DNA of 64,000 nt, taken from Nostoc sp. NMS8. Its GTDB lineage: Bacteria; Cyanobacteriota; Cyanobacteriia; Cyanobacteriales; Nostocaceae. Below, in pieces: positions 37,735 through 46,286 of the stretch. The notes under the pieces are model-generated. The model ran no database searches. It saw only the letters and a list, made by a program, of their open reading frames with translations, and was not told where the DNA came from. Position 1 is the stretch's first letter. Each line of letters starts with the position of its first letter. The DNA is taken from assembly GCF_017115045.1 (NCBI RefSeq), contig NZ_JABXKK010000062.1, positions 124,001 to 188,000 of the forward strand, in the 5' to 3' direction. Both the position numbers and the translations under genes were made by a program.

Positions 37735-40593
37735 ATGTTTAGAAATATGAAAACTAAAAATAAATATCTCAAAATATTACCTTCTGTGCGTGGCTGGATG
37801 CAGATGTTGCTTAAAGTTGGAAACTTCTGCAAGAGGCTAATTTATTTCTCTACTGGGCAACACCAAAAACCAAATCGGCATCACAGGTTTATTCAAGTAT
37901 TATTTTTGACAACATTATTAATATGTCTTTTGTTTGGACAAGTTGTATTTGCACAAACTCAAAATGCTAGTGGACTCGTCGAACAAGGAATTAAAGACTA
38001 TGATGCCGGAAATTTTCACAATGCGGTAAAACACTGGCAAGAGGCATTAAATCAGTATAAAAATAATCCATCTGATGCGGCGGTTGTGAATGAAAATTTA
38101 GCACGTGCTTACCAACAAGTAGGAGAAAATAAAGAAGCGATCGCATCTTTATCAGCAGCAATTCATGACTATGGCGCTGTAGGAAATATCGAGCAAGTGG
38201 GACGGATGAAGTCAGAACTAGCCCAAGTTTACAGCAATTTGGGACAACCCCGCAAAGCGATCGCACTTTTGTGTGGTCAACTAGTAGATAAGCCAAAAAT
38301 TTCCGAAAATCAAGCAAGTCAGGAAATAAAATGCACTCCAGAAAGTGCTGCACAAATCGCCATCAAATACAACGACAAACGCGGACAGGTTGCAGCTTTA
38401 GGCATTCTCGGTGAAGCATATCGCTTAATTGGAAGTTACGACCAAGCAATTTATTATTTAGACGCGGCACAAAAAATTTCACCAGAATATAAATCTTTGG
38501 TATTTAATAGTTTAGGCAATGCTTACAAAAGTCGCGGTCAATTACGAGAGTTACAAGCCGATTCTGCAAATAAGGCTAGTATTTTGAGTAAAGAAAAAGA
38601 ATTTACTAAAAAGTCTGTAGATGACTACGAAAGAGCCAATCAATATTTTCAGGATAGTATCAAGTTCGCCCGCAATGAAAAACAACCTATAGCAGAGATG
38701 CGGGGATTATTAAATTTAATTCAGTTGGGTTCCCAGACAAATAAGAGCAAAATTATTAATGATGAAGAGTTTGACAAAACCCTTAAGGATGCTTTAAAAG
38801 TTCTTGAAGCTTTGCCAGATTCAGCCACAAAAGTCTATGGGGAAATTGATTTAGCATACTTGCAGCGCGATGCTAAAGGAACTTCACCCTTTACCGACTG
38901 TGCAACTCAACTAGTTTTATCTAGTAATATGCAGTTGAATTTGCTGGAAAACTCAATATTAACAAGTAAAAAATTACAAGATAATCGTCTAATTTCTTAT
39001 TCTAATGGTGCTTTGGGTCATTTCTGGGAATGTAGCCTAGATAATGAAAAAGCATTAAAGAATAAAAAAGCATTAAAATATACTCAAGCGGCGATCGTCG
39101 CAGCAGATAACAAATTGAGTGCAAAAGATAGCTTGTATTTGTGGGAGTGGCAAGCCGGACGCATTTTAGATCGACAAAAGCAAAAAGAAGAGGCGATCGC
39201 ATCTTATCAACGAGCATTTGATACTCTAGAAGATATTCGCAGCGATATTTTGACCGCCGAACGGGATGTACAATTTGACTTTCGCGATGTTGTGCGACCA
39301 CTATACCAAACATTGGCACAATCGCGGCTCGATTTGCTAGGAGTTGGGGCAATTGCCGATAAACAACGTGCGAATGAATTATCCGCAGTAGTTAAAACCA
39401 TTGATGCTTTAAAACTAGCAGAATTACAAAATTATTTTGGCAATGATTGCATTTTAAGTGCCTTGAATCCTAAACAAGTAGGAGAACTCCTCAAGGATAA
39501 TAGTGTAGCCTTTCAGAATACTGGGTTTTTGAGTTCGATAATTTTAAAGGGCAAAACCGGGATATTATTGCAGTTACCCAATCAGGCAACTAAATTTAAG
39601 TGGATTGAAGACCCCAATCAAGAAGGTACAAACAAAATAGTTAGCAGCGACAAGCTACAGAAAAAGATTGCCGAATTTCGCACAGGATTAGTTAAAGGAA
39701 AAGAAGAATTTAACTACGATACAACAACTGCGGCAGAGCTTTATGATTGGATCATTCGCCCAATTCTATCGGATATCAAACCGGAGAAAGTCAAAACCCT
39801 AGTATTTATTCAGGATGGGTTTTTGCGGAGTGTACCAATGGCAGCACTTTATGACAGCCAAGAAAAAAAATATTTAGTTGAAACTTACGCAATTGCCACA
39901 ACTCCCAGTTTACGACTTACCACACCCAAAGCACGCGATCGCAGTACCCAAAAAGCGTTAATTTTGGGTTTAACAGAAAAAGCCATAATCGACGGCAAAA
40001 CTTTTGATGCACTTGCTGCTGTTCCCAATGAAGTGAGTGCAGTTCAAAGTATATTTCCTAATCATACCGACCTGATCGATCAAGACTTTTTCCCCGAAAG
40101 TTTTCAGCAAACACTTGACAAAACCACATATCCCATTGTCCACATAGCTAGTCACGCTCAATTTGGGATAATTCCTGAAGACACCTTTATTGTTACAGGC
40201 AAAAACCAAAAACTTACCATCAGCCAATTAGAAAACTCACTGCGAAACCTCAACAGTAAATCAGATAGCGTCGAACTACTGACATTGACTGCCTGTGAAA
40301 CCGCAGTTGGCGACGATCGTGCCACACTAGGATTAGCTGGAGTTGCATTGCAAGTTGGAGTTAAAAGTGCGATCGCATCTCTGTGGAATGTCACAGATGA
40401 ATCGACATCAGAACTCGTCAAAACATTTTACACCAACTATCGTAACGCTGGTATGAGTATTGCAGAGGCATTGCAACAAGCCCAAATTAAAATGATTCAT
40501 CCTAAAAATTTACCACCATCTGAAGAGATGAACCCCAGGTATAATAATCCTGCCTATTGGGCACCAATGATTGCGATCGGTAATTGGCTTTGA
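37735..40593 (+). CDS. Secreted TPR-CHAT domain caspase-like protease
   Basis: 952 residues. A basic N-terminal tail of about 50 residues precedes a signal-type hydrophobic segment (VLFLTTLLICLLFGQVVFAQ). TPR helices follow from about 78 to 560 (IKDYDAGNFHNAVKHWQEAL onward). The C-terminal CHAT domain (about 640-952) is a clan CD peptidase fold: His807 in HIASHAQFG and Cys854 in LTLTACETAVG form the expected dyad, followed by GLAGVALQVGVKSAIASLWN, so it looks active. It is transcribed away from tpsA. CHAT proteases of this type are frequent beside TPS genes in cyanobacteria; the substrate may be TpsA itself or a cell-surface target. A long hairpin follows the stop. Confidence 0.9.
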   Translation: MFRNMKTKNKYLKILPSVRGWMQMLLKVGNFCKRLIYFSTGQHQKPNRHHRFIQVLFLTTLLICLLFGQVVFAQTQNASGLVEQGIKDYDAGNFHNAVKHWQEALNQYKNNPSDAAVVNENLARAYQQVGENKEAIASLSAAIHDYGAVGNIEQVGRMKSELAQVYSNLGQPRKAIALLCGQLVDKPKISENQASQEIKCTPESAAQIAIKYNDKRGQVAALGILGEAYRLIGSYDQAIYYLDAAQKISPEYKSLVFNSLGNAYKSRGQLRELQADSANKASILSKEKEFTKKSVDDYERANQYFQDSIKFARNEKQPIAEMRGLLNLIQLGSQTNKSKIINDEEFDKTLKDALKVLEALPDSATKVYGEIDLAYLQRDAKGTSPFTDCATQLVLSSNMQLNLLENSILTSKKLQDNRLISYSNGALGHFWECSLDNEKALKNKKALKYTQAAIVAADNKLSAKDSLYLWEWQAGRILDRQKQKEEAIASYQRAFDTLEDIRSDILTAERDVQFDFRDVVRPLYQTLAQSRLDLLGVGAIADKQRANELSAVVKTIDALKLAELQNYFGNDCILSALNPKQVGELLKDNSVAFQNTGFLSSIILKGKTGILLQLPNQATKFKWIEDPNQEGTNKIVSSDKLQKKIAEFRTGLVKGKEEFNYDTTTAAELYDWIIRPILSDIKPEKVKTLVFIQDGFLRSVPMAALYDSQEKKYLVETYAIATTPSLRLTTPKARDRSTQKALILGLTEKAIIDGKTFDALAAVPNEVSAVQSIFPNHTDLIDQDFFPESFQQTLDKTTYPIVHIASHAQFGIIPEDTFIVTGKNQKLTISQLENSLRNLNSKSDSVELLTLTACETAVGDDRATLGLAGVALQVGVKSAIASLWNVTDESTSELVKTFYTNYRNAGMSIAEALQQAQIKMIHPKNLPPSEEMNPRYNNPAYWAPMIAIGNWL

Positions 40594-40622
40594 TGCTAAT
40601 TACTATTCGGTTAAGACAAGAC

Positions 40623-40679
40623 GCGATGAATCGCCGTCTCTACAATAATCTTTCTTTTGTAGAGACGGCGATTTATCGC
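40623..40679. terminator. Long hairpin after the CHAT gene (dispersed repeat)
   Basis: 23-bp arms (40623-40645 and 40657-40679) with one mismatch around an 11-base loop, 29 bases after the CHAT stop. It is built from two inverted units of the GATAAATCGCCGTCTCTACAA repeat found also at 20706-20728 and 52365-52389. It could terminate CHAT transcription; a TTTGT run follows. A further repeat (GGGTTAAGGGCTACTGGC in reverse) fills 40700-40745. Confidence 0.6.
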
Positions 40680-40816
40680 ATCTTTGTGATGATTTATCGC
40701 ATCTCGAAAACCCAAAATTTTTGCCAGTAGCCCTTAACCCAAGCGTATTGAGTTATGGCAACGAAAAATGAGAACGACTTGTGTATACCCTCCAGCAAAA
40801 AATTACTCATTACTCA

Positions 40817-41383
40817 TTACTCACATTCTCGACTAAGTACCAACCCTCCATTAGCAAGTCGATAAAGCCCTTGTGGTTCAACTATTGCATCGCCTTTTTT
40901 CCAAGTCCGCGATGTTGGTTCAACATTACGCACCTCACTAGTCGAGTAGTTTGAAATTAATCCGTCCCCCGGACTATTCCGTAAACCACCAGAACCAGTG
41001 ATGAAGAATGTACCTTTTTGTTTGGGGCTGCGAACAATGCAACTATTAGCAATCAGTGCATTAGTCTCGATGACGTTTGGCGATAATTCGGTAAAGCTGT
41101 TTTGAATGGAAGTGGTATCGGGTGCGTTAATATTTGTTATCCCCTGTGGATTGGCGAAATAAACGCCTCGACCATCACCGACGTTAAAATCTTGAAAACT
41201 GTGAAATAGGTTAGTGCCACGAGATGCACCGCCTTCGATGCGGTCATTATTTTGATTAATAGGAATGATCTGCGATCGCTCTTGCCCAAGACTATTATCA
41301 GGAATTAACTGAGCAAAAGTAGGCTGAATACAAACTGCTAATGCTCCCACGCATCCCGCGACGCTAAACCGCAAAATCTTCAC
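40817..41383 (-). CDS. Mini-TpsA: TPS N-terminus joined directly to the conserved C-terminal module
   Basis: 188 residues from GTG 41383. Signal peptide ending PTFAQ, then DNSLGQERSQI, GTNLFHSFQDFNV and VYFANPQGITNI as in a TPS domain, then at once the TpsA C-terminal module (SIQNSFTELSPNVIETNAL to SRECE). The NPNG box and the whole passenger are missing. The join falls where full-length TpsA has similar words at both sites (GVKNI and GVTNI), as expected for a deletion by short homology. The frame is clean and the two C-terminal cysteines are kept, 72 residues apart. It may be a functional small secreted protein, a decoy for TpsB, or a recent relic. Confidence 0.85.
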   Translation of the reverse strand: MKILRFSVAGCVGALAVCIQPTFAQLIPDNSLGQERSQIIPINQNNDRIEGGASRGTNLFHSFQDFNVGDGRGVYFANPQGITNINAPDTTSIQNSFTELSPNVIETNALIANSCIVRSPKQKGTFFITGSGGLRNSPGDGLISNYSTSEVRNVEPTSRTWKKGDAIVEPQGLYRLANGGLVLSRECE

Positions 41384-41429
41384 AATTTCTATTTCCCCAT
41401 TTTTTCTGTAGGACTAGACTAGATCCTAA

Positions 41430-41459
41430 ATCCCCGACAACTTTTAAGAAGTCGGGGAT
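41430..41459 (-). terminator. Hairpin ending the CHASE2 kinase/DUF928 transcript
   Basis: Arms ATCCCCGAC (41430-41438) and GTCGGGGAT (41451-41459), 14 bases after the DUF928 stop and upstream of the mini-TpsA start. Similar sequence recurs at 54509-54533. No strong T-run on the minus strand, so termination efficiency is uncertain. Confidence 0.55.
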
Positions 41460-41472
41460 CTAAATCATCTAT

Positions 41473-42204
41473 TTAGCGATCGCTAGCAATTTTCTGGAGG
41501 TATTCGATGCGTTGCTGAGTATTTTTTTGTACTACATCATTACCTATCAATATTTCGGACTCTGCAAGGTTTTTTACTAAAGTTGCACCAGTCTGCCCTA
41601 GTTTACCATTATCAGTTCCTTTCAATGCTTCTGCTAGTGCTTCATACCACAGATCGTTTTCAGCATAATAATTTACGCTTTCGGGAATGCTAGTAAATTG
41701 GTTTTTAGCAAGTGATTGAGGATTTGTGACGGTAAATTCTGCACGTCTAACAATTGTGTCGTTTTCGCAGTCAATTGCAATTTGCCATAAATATGTTTTA
41801 CCCACTGTGAGTTCGGGGTAATCGTGGGGAAGTTCTAGCTTGTTAATCCCGACTATTGTGGGTATTTCTTTAACTTTGCCAATTTGTTTAGGGTTGTTGC
41901 TTGAATCAAATTCAGCTAATCGGAATCGCACATTTTGGGAACTTGACATATACCAAGCTAACATCGGGCGGGTGGAAGCGGTTTTACCAATAAATGTCTG
42001 AGGTGCAAGCTGTGTTAAAGGGATATCGCCGTTATTTGAACATCCACGCGAACCACCTGCACGGGAATGTCCGCTAGCTGGTTTGCGATCGCGTGGTTTA
42101 AACTGGGCAAATGCTGGGACTGTAGTCATGAGGAAAACTGCTCCCACAACTAAGCTTGTAAGTCTGTGCTGATTTCGCCAAAATACAAAATTTTGATGAC
42201 TCAT
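41473..42204 (-). CDS. DUF928 domain protein, secreted
   Basis: 243 residues. Signal peptide (about 15-34, ending VPAFAQ), then a basic stretch and a DUF928 domain: GGSRGC, then LTQLAPQTFIGKTASTRPML, TYLWQIAIDC. The two cysteines in GGSRGC and IAIDCEND are typical and could pair. The C-terminal part is helical (NYYAENDLWYEALAEALKG). Function of DUF928 is unknown to me, but such genes commonly accompany CHAT, TPS and CHASE2 genes in cyanobacteria, as here. It follows the CHASE2 kinase by 91 bases on the same strand. Confidence 0.85.
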   Translation of the reverse strand: MSHQNFVFWRNQHRLTSLVVGAVFLMTTVPAFAQFKPRDRKPASGHSRAGGSRGCSNNGDIPLTQLAPQTFIGKTASTRPMLAWYMSSSQNVRFRLAEFDSSNNPKQIGKVKEIPTIVGINKLELPHDYPELTVGKTYLWQIAIDCENDTIVRRAEFTVTNPQSLAKNQFTSIPESVNYYAENDLWYEALAEALKGTDNGKLGQTGATLVKNLAESEILIGNDVVQKNTQQRIEYLQKIASDR

Positions 42205-42295
42205 GGTGATGTTGTTGATTGTATGGTTATCTAAATAAAACTTTTAATTTTTGCACCTTTGCATAAAATGATTCATAAAAATCTCAAAGCTGAAA

Positions 42296-44176
42296 TTATC
42301 TCAGAGGTTTCCAACTAATTTCGCATATAGTCCCGCAAGGAGAAACTGATTCGCGTCGAAACTCTCCTCCTAATTGTTTAGCAACTATTTTGAAATATTT
42401 TGTGCCTTTGCTTTCTAACTTTGATTTAATTCCTGAACCGTTATCTTTGACCCACAATTTGTATTTATTTTCACTATAAACACCTGATGCTTGAATGCGC
42501 TTAACTCCTTCGGCATGTTTACCAACATTACATAAAGCTTCTTCCAAAAACAGACATATTCCCCGCTTATCTTCTATAGTTAAATACTTATCATCAATTG
42601 GGTCAAAATTGCGTATTTTTACTTTTAAAGTTTTAAAATGCTCAAAATCTTGACGTTCTAATGTACTGGAGTAAACTTCATATAATAAATCATGTAGTGG
42701 TCTGTTTAATTCGAGTATTAATCCGCTACCTAAACGCAAGCTTTCTTCTGTGGTTAATGCTTCTAGTTTGAGAAATTCACCAATTTCCCGAATTTCTCGA
42801 TCGAGTTTTTCAAATTGCCCAACTAGTTGTTCGTAAGGAACATCTTTAGCACGCAGATGCTTTAATCCATAGGCAAGGGTTTGTAAAGGCCCATTATGAA
42901 TAATGCTAAAAGTGTTTTGAATGGTGTTTTGACGTTCGTTAATTTGCGATCGCAAAAATCTATCATGCTGGTAAAATGCAAAAGCACTCAAACCTACTCC
43001 ATTGATGGCTAATATCAGAAAACTAGGTGCTACAGGAATCCATACACCCCACACCCACAGCATCACATACCCGCAGGCAAACAGACAAAATACTGCTACA
43101 CCCACACTCAGTAAATTTCTCCACACAGATTGGGTAAGCCGTCCGATAAAGATGGGCAAAAAACCCCAAATAAATATCCATGTATATTCTCCGAACTCTC
43201 CCCAACTATGCAACATTGTTCGGCCATCTATTACACTACTAAGAATTTGACTAATGACATGAGCGTGATAGTCAATGCCATAAATTTGACCGCTTAATTT
43301 TAAATTAGGCAAAGCAGATGTATAAAAAATATCGCCTGCACTCATATTGCGGTTGCCAACTAAGACAATGCGATCGCGCAATAATTCGGCATTAACTTGA
43401 CCAGTGAGAATATCGCGCAACGACACAACATTAAAAGGTTGCTTCTGGTTGCGGAAGTTCATTAAAATTGATACTCCCCCATCATCAACACTGACGTATC
43501 CGCCAAAATTACGGTTAATTCGAGGTAATTCAATCTCACTGAATCTGATTGTATTCGGGTCATTTTTTCCAGTTTGCAATTCAATTCCTGTCGCCTTTAA
43601 ATACTTAATAACTAACTGCAATGCCAAGGAATATTTATCTTCACTGATATTCTGAGGATTCGGCGTATATAATAAATAGCGTCGATTTTTGCTATCCTCA
43701 TCATTAGGTAAATCGACAAATCCAACCCGTTCGGGTGGTAAATTCTGGGGTGGTGAAATTTCACCGGGTTGTAAAACTTTTTCAATGCCAATAATATTAG
43801 AATTTGTTCGTAATATCTGCGCTAGTTGTTTGCCACCAGGTTCTACAGGCACATTTTTGAAGATATCCAGCCCAATCGCTAGCGGTTTATAAGTTTCCAA
43901 CTTGGACAGTAACTCTGCAATTTTCTGATCTGGAATTGGATATTGCTTAACCCATTCAATATCTTTTTCGTCAATACCTACAATTACTACACGTTCATCA
44001 AGTTTTTCTACCGGACGCAGACGTAACATGGTATCTAAAAACATCCATTCTAAAGATTGCATTCCTCCAACCATACGTATTAAGGTTGCCAAAATCAATA
44101 CTACTATTCCTGGGCGTGCAGCAAGAGACCACAACCCAAATTCTTGGTAAATGCGATTCCAGATTCTCCTTCTCAT
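42296..44176 (-). CDS. CHASE2-domain sensor histidine kinase (NarL-partner type)
   Basis: 626 residues. One N-terminal membrane helix (about 18-38), an extracytoplasmic CHASE2 domain (about 40-310; LDERVVIVGIDEKDIEWV, then YGIDYHAHVISQILS), three further helices (about 329-392), then a HisKA_3-like H-box in IIHNGPLQTL and a HATPase domain with N-box FLEEALCNVGKHA and G1 VKDNGSGI. This layout belongs to kinases that signal to NarL/LuxR-type regulators, and such a regulator lies 31 bases upstream. It should sense something outside the cytoplasmic membrane and report to the TPS locus. The ATG at 44176 has a purine-rich GAAGGAG just inside the gene rather than before it. Confidence 0.88.
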   Translation of the reverse strand: MRRRIWNRIYQEFGLWSLAARPGIVVLILATLIRMVGGMQSLEWMFLDTMLRLRPVEKLDERVVIVGIDEKDIEWVKQYPIPDQKIAELLSKLETYKPLAIGLDIFKNVPVEPGGKQLAQILRTNSNIIGIEKVLQPGEISPPQNLPPERVGFVDLPNDEDSKNRRYLLYTPNPQNISEDKYSLALQLVIKYLKATGIELQTGKNDPNTIRFSEIELPRINRNFGGYVSVDDGGVSILMNFRNQKQPFNVVSLRDILTGQVNAELLRDRIVLVGNRNMSAGDIFYTSALPNLKLSGQIYGIDYHAHVISQILSSVIDGRTMLHSWGEFGEYTWIFIWGFLPIFIGRLTQSVWRNLLSVGVAVFCLFACGYVMLWVWGVWIPVAPSFLILAINGVGLSAFAFYQHDRFLRSQINERQNTIQNTFSIIHNGPLQTLAYGLKHLRAKDVPYEQLVGQFEKLDREIREIGEFLKLEALTTEESLRLGSGLILELNRPLHDLLYEVYSSTLERQDFEHFKTLKVKIRNFDPIDDKYLTIEDKRGICLFLEEALCNVGKHAEGVKRIQASGVYSENKYKLWVKDNGSGIKSKLESKGTKYFKIVAKQLGGEFRRESVSPCGTICEISWKPLR

Positions 44177-44207
44177 CTAGTTTTTTTCCGCATTCATTTT
44201 CTCTGTA

Positions 44208-44918
44208 TTAATCAATTAAGCCTTCTTCACGGGAACGAATTTCGGTTTGGATTCGCATATTTTTACCACCTTGCTTGCAGTCTTCAGGGTACACTCCTAA
44301 AACATCCTGAATTTTCGTCCAGTAAGTACGTACTGCTCTTTCTGATTTATACATTTGCTCGGCGATCGCTTTATCTGTCAAACTCTCTTCAAAAGCCAAC
44401 CGCAATACTTCCAACCATTCTGGTTTGAGTTCTATACTCTTTTTGATATCTTTCGTGTGAGTTCCACCATTAAGGGCCAAATTAAGGCGCATTAGCATTT
44501 CATCTTCGGGTAATCCTTTATCTGCGATCGCAAACCCACCCTGATGATTATCAATCTCGTGTTTGATCCGAATTAACGCCTTCACATAACTAGTTTGCAC
44601 CATGACATTCTGATGGGTAAATTCTTGGAGTAAAATTTGCAACAGCTTAATTCCAGTATCAATTTCTGCTGTCTCCCCTTGCTGATCGGGAATGGATAAA
44701 TCCATCACAATCAAGTGAAACTGGTGAAAATTAAGTTGAGAAAGTGTCTCTTTTCCAGTCTGAGCCTTAATAATAGTAGCTTTGGGATACTCTCGACTTA
44801 ATACATCAAGAGTACCAGTTAAAATTAATTGATGGTCATCGACAACAAGAATATCCAGTTGTTTTTCCACTGACAAATTTCCATAAAATTGATGTTCTTT
44901 GAAATTTATGCTTACCAT
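44208..44918 (-). CDS. NarL-type response regulator
   Basis: 236 residues. Receiver domain at about 20-150 with acidic VVDDHQL, phospho-acceptor Asp in LIVMDLSIPD and an insertion around QQGETAEIDT. A C-terminal helix-turn-helix (LTDKAIAEQMYKSERAVRTYWTKIQDVLGV) resembles the LuxR/GerE class although the flanks are divergent. It is the first gene of a minus-strand operon with the CHASE2 kinase and DUF928 gene, forming a cognate two-component pair. The palindrome at 45246-45259, 328 bases upstream, suggests possible autoregulation. The tail is basic and acidic mixed (MRIQTEIRSREEGLID). Confidence 0.88.
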   Translation of the reverse strand: MVSINFKEHQFYGNLSVEKQLDILVVDDHQLILTGTLDVLSREYPKATIIKAQTGKETLSQLNFHQFHLIVMDLSIPDQQGETAEIDTGIKLLQILLQEFTHQNVMVQTSYVKALIRIKHEIDNHQGGFAIADKGLPEDEMLMRLNLALNGGTHTKDIKKSIELKPEWLEVLRLAFEESLTDKAIAEQMYKSERAVRTYWTKIQDVLGVYPEDCKQGGKNMRIQTEIRSREEGLID

Positions 44919-45245
44919 GTTTTCACTTAAATTAATTTAAATTAAAGTTTCCTTAAGCTTTATGAGAAATCTCGTCCTTTAAGAGGATATTTCAAAAGTT
45001 TTGGGCGAATATAATTCGCTACTACACTGGCATTGTTCGCCTCCGTGGACTAACACAAAATCAACTTATTCAACCCACGGAGGTGGGTTTTGTTTGTGTA
45101 GCCGCGATTTCTAATCGCCAAGGCTGGTATTAAATTAGACCTTTCAAACAGCCTCTAAGGTGTTTAGCTTATCTTGTATCTTTGCTCCTTAACTTCACTT
45201 TTTGAAGTATGCGCTTATTTTAATTGGATATGAATTTCCAAGCTA

Positions 45246-45259
45246 TGCAGAAAAGTGCA
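45246..45259. promoter_or_regulatory. Palindrome variant TGCAGAAAAGTGCA, site 3
   Basis: One base different from the two exact sites at 32955 and 37646 (C to G in the right arm). It lies upstream of the response regulator operon. The loss of symmetry may weaken it. Evidence is the shared sequence and placement only. Confidence 0.35.
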
Positions 45260-45298
45260 AGAATATATACCACTAATAATATTTTGTTAATCCAGATG

Positions 45299-45374
45299 CA
45301 ATACAGTTCAGAATGAGCAACAAAACACTTGTCTTGACGGCGATTTATGGCGTCTCGAAAACCCAAGCGTATTG
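45299..45374 (+). mobile_element. 76-bp miniature element with perfect 10-bp target duplication, copy 2
   Basis: Ends CAATAC and GTATTG, flanked exactly by AATCCAGATG at 45289-45298 and 45375-45384. The element is the inverted copy of 29908-29983. The intact target duplication shows insertion as a discrete unit, and the small divergence suggests fairly recent movement. No coding capacity. Confidence 0.85.
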
Positions 45375-45527
45375 AATCCAGATGTGGATTGTCGCAAAGC
45401 CAGTAAACAGAAATTAAATGAAAGTAGTATTAAGCACAAAACACTGATTAAACGCCCCGCTACCACTAACAGCACTTTCAAGTCAGGAGGCATGAGGAAT
45501 CCCCATAAATTTGTTTTCTCAAGACGC

Positions 45528-46286
45528 TCACTGATTTTTGATTTGTTTAGATGTAGCTTCCATAAAATCTAGAAAAACTTTTATGAGCTTATGGATACCT
45601 TCGCTACCTCCTGCGATTAAACCTCCCGTCAGTAATGCATCTAAACAACGAAAAATAACTACTTGTATGGGATTATCTAAATCAATAACTACAAGTGGTT
45701 CAATTGAGCGAATACCGATTGCACTAATTAAAAGACCGAATAAAAGGGATGTCCATAGAGCAATTATTCGCGTATCAGATTTATAGGCTGTTCTTTGACG
45801 CTCTTTTTCATTTATTCCATCCATTTGTGGCTTGAATATGTTTAATGCGTCTTGTTGACTTTGTGTAAAATTTTGAATGATTTGCTGTTCTAAAGTCATT
45901 CCTTCAGGCGGTAATCCACTGCTTTGATTTGATTCCCAAGAAGAAAGCTGTTTTTGTTGGACTTCCATAAGTCTTATCTTCTCAGATACTAGAGCCTTTT
46001 CTTGCTGAATACTAATATCTAACTGTTCGACAAATGCACCACGCCAAGTAGTTAGAAAAACTTCTAAAGAGCGTTCCAATAACAAAGAAATAAATAATTG
46101 TAAGGTAAGTAACTGAATAATATCATTAACCCCAAATGGTTTTAAAAGGAATGGTTTAGATGATAACCAAGTGGAAAAAGTTACTACTAGAAAACTAATA
46201 ATGATTAATACAATAAATAGAGGAGATTCTGGAGAAAGCTTTCGCAACGTATCTATACTCCTGTTTCGCGTCACAATATCTAACAC
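45528..46286 (-). CDS. Hypothetical membrane protein with cytoplasmic coiled coil
   Basis: 252 residues from GTG 46286. Two hydrophobic segments near the N-terminus (about 23-42 and 52-73), a helical loop (about 75-160) rich in Gln and Glu, then a second pair (about 173-192 and 200-235) ending in GGSEGIHKLIKVFLDFMEA. No family assigned; the GGSEGIHKL ending is one I associate with cyanobacterial membrane proteins of unknown role. No operon partner: the downstream spacer is the TPS locus border and the upstream gene is divergent. Confidence 0.7.
   Translation of the reverse strand: MLDIVTRNRSIDTLRKLSPESPLFIVLIIISFLVVTFSTWLSSKPFLLKPFGVNDIIQLLTLQLFISLLLERSLEVFLTTWRGAFVEQLDISIQQEKALVSEKIRLMEVQQKQLSSWESNQSSGLPPEGMTLEQQIIQNFTQSQQDALNIFKPQMDGINEKERQRTAYKSDTRIIALWTSLLFGLLISAIGIRSIEPLVVIDLDNPIQVVIFRCLDALLTGGLIAGGSEGIHKLIKVFLDFMEATSKQIKNQ

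Larger units (their letters stand above)
44919..45527. other. Intergenic region upstream of the response regulator
   Basis: About 609 bases without a supported gene. Holds a palindrome CCTCCGTGG / CCACGGAGG-type hairpin (45041-45085) of a dispersed Nostoc repeat, the TGCAGAAAAGTGCA site, and a complete 76-bp miniature element. Open frames at 45308-45572 run across that element and are not considered genes. Confidence 0.6.

Noticed and set aside
45308..45572. Small frames on both strands upstream of the membrane protein gene
   Set aside because: They cross the 76-bp miniature element with its target duplications, so the coding look is incidental.
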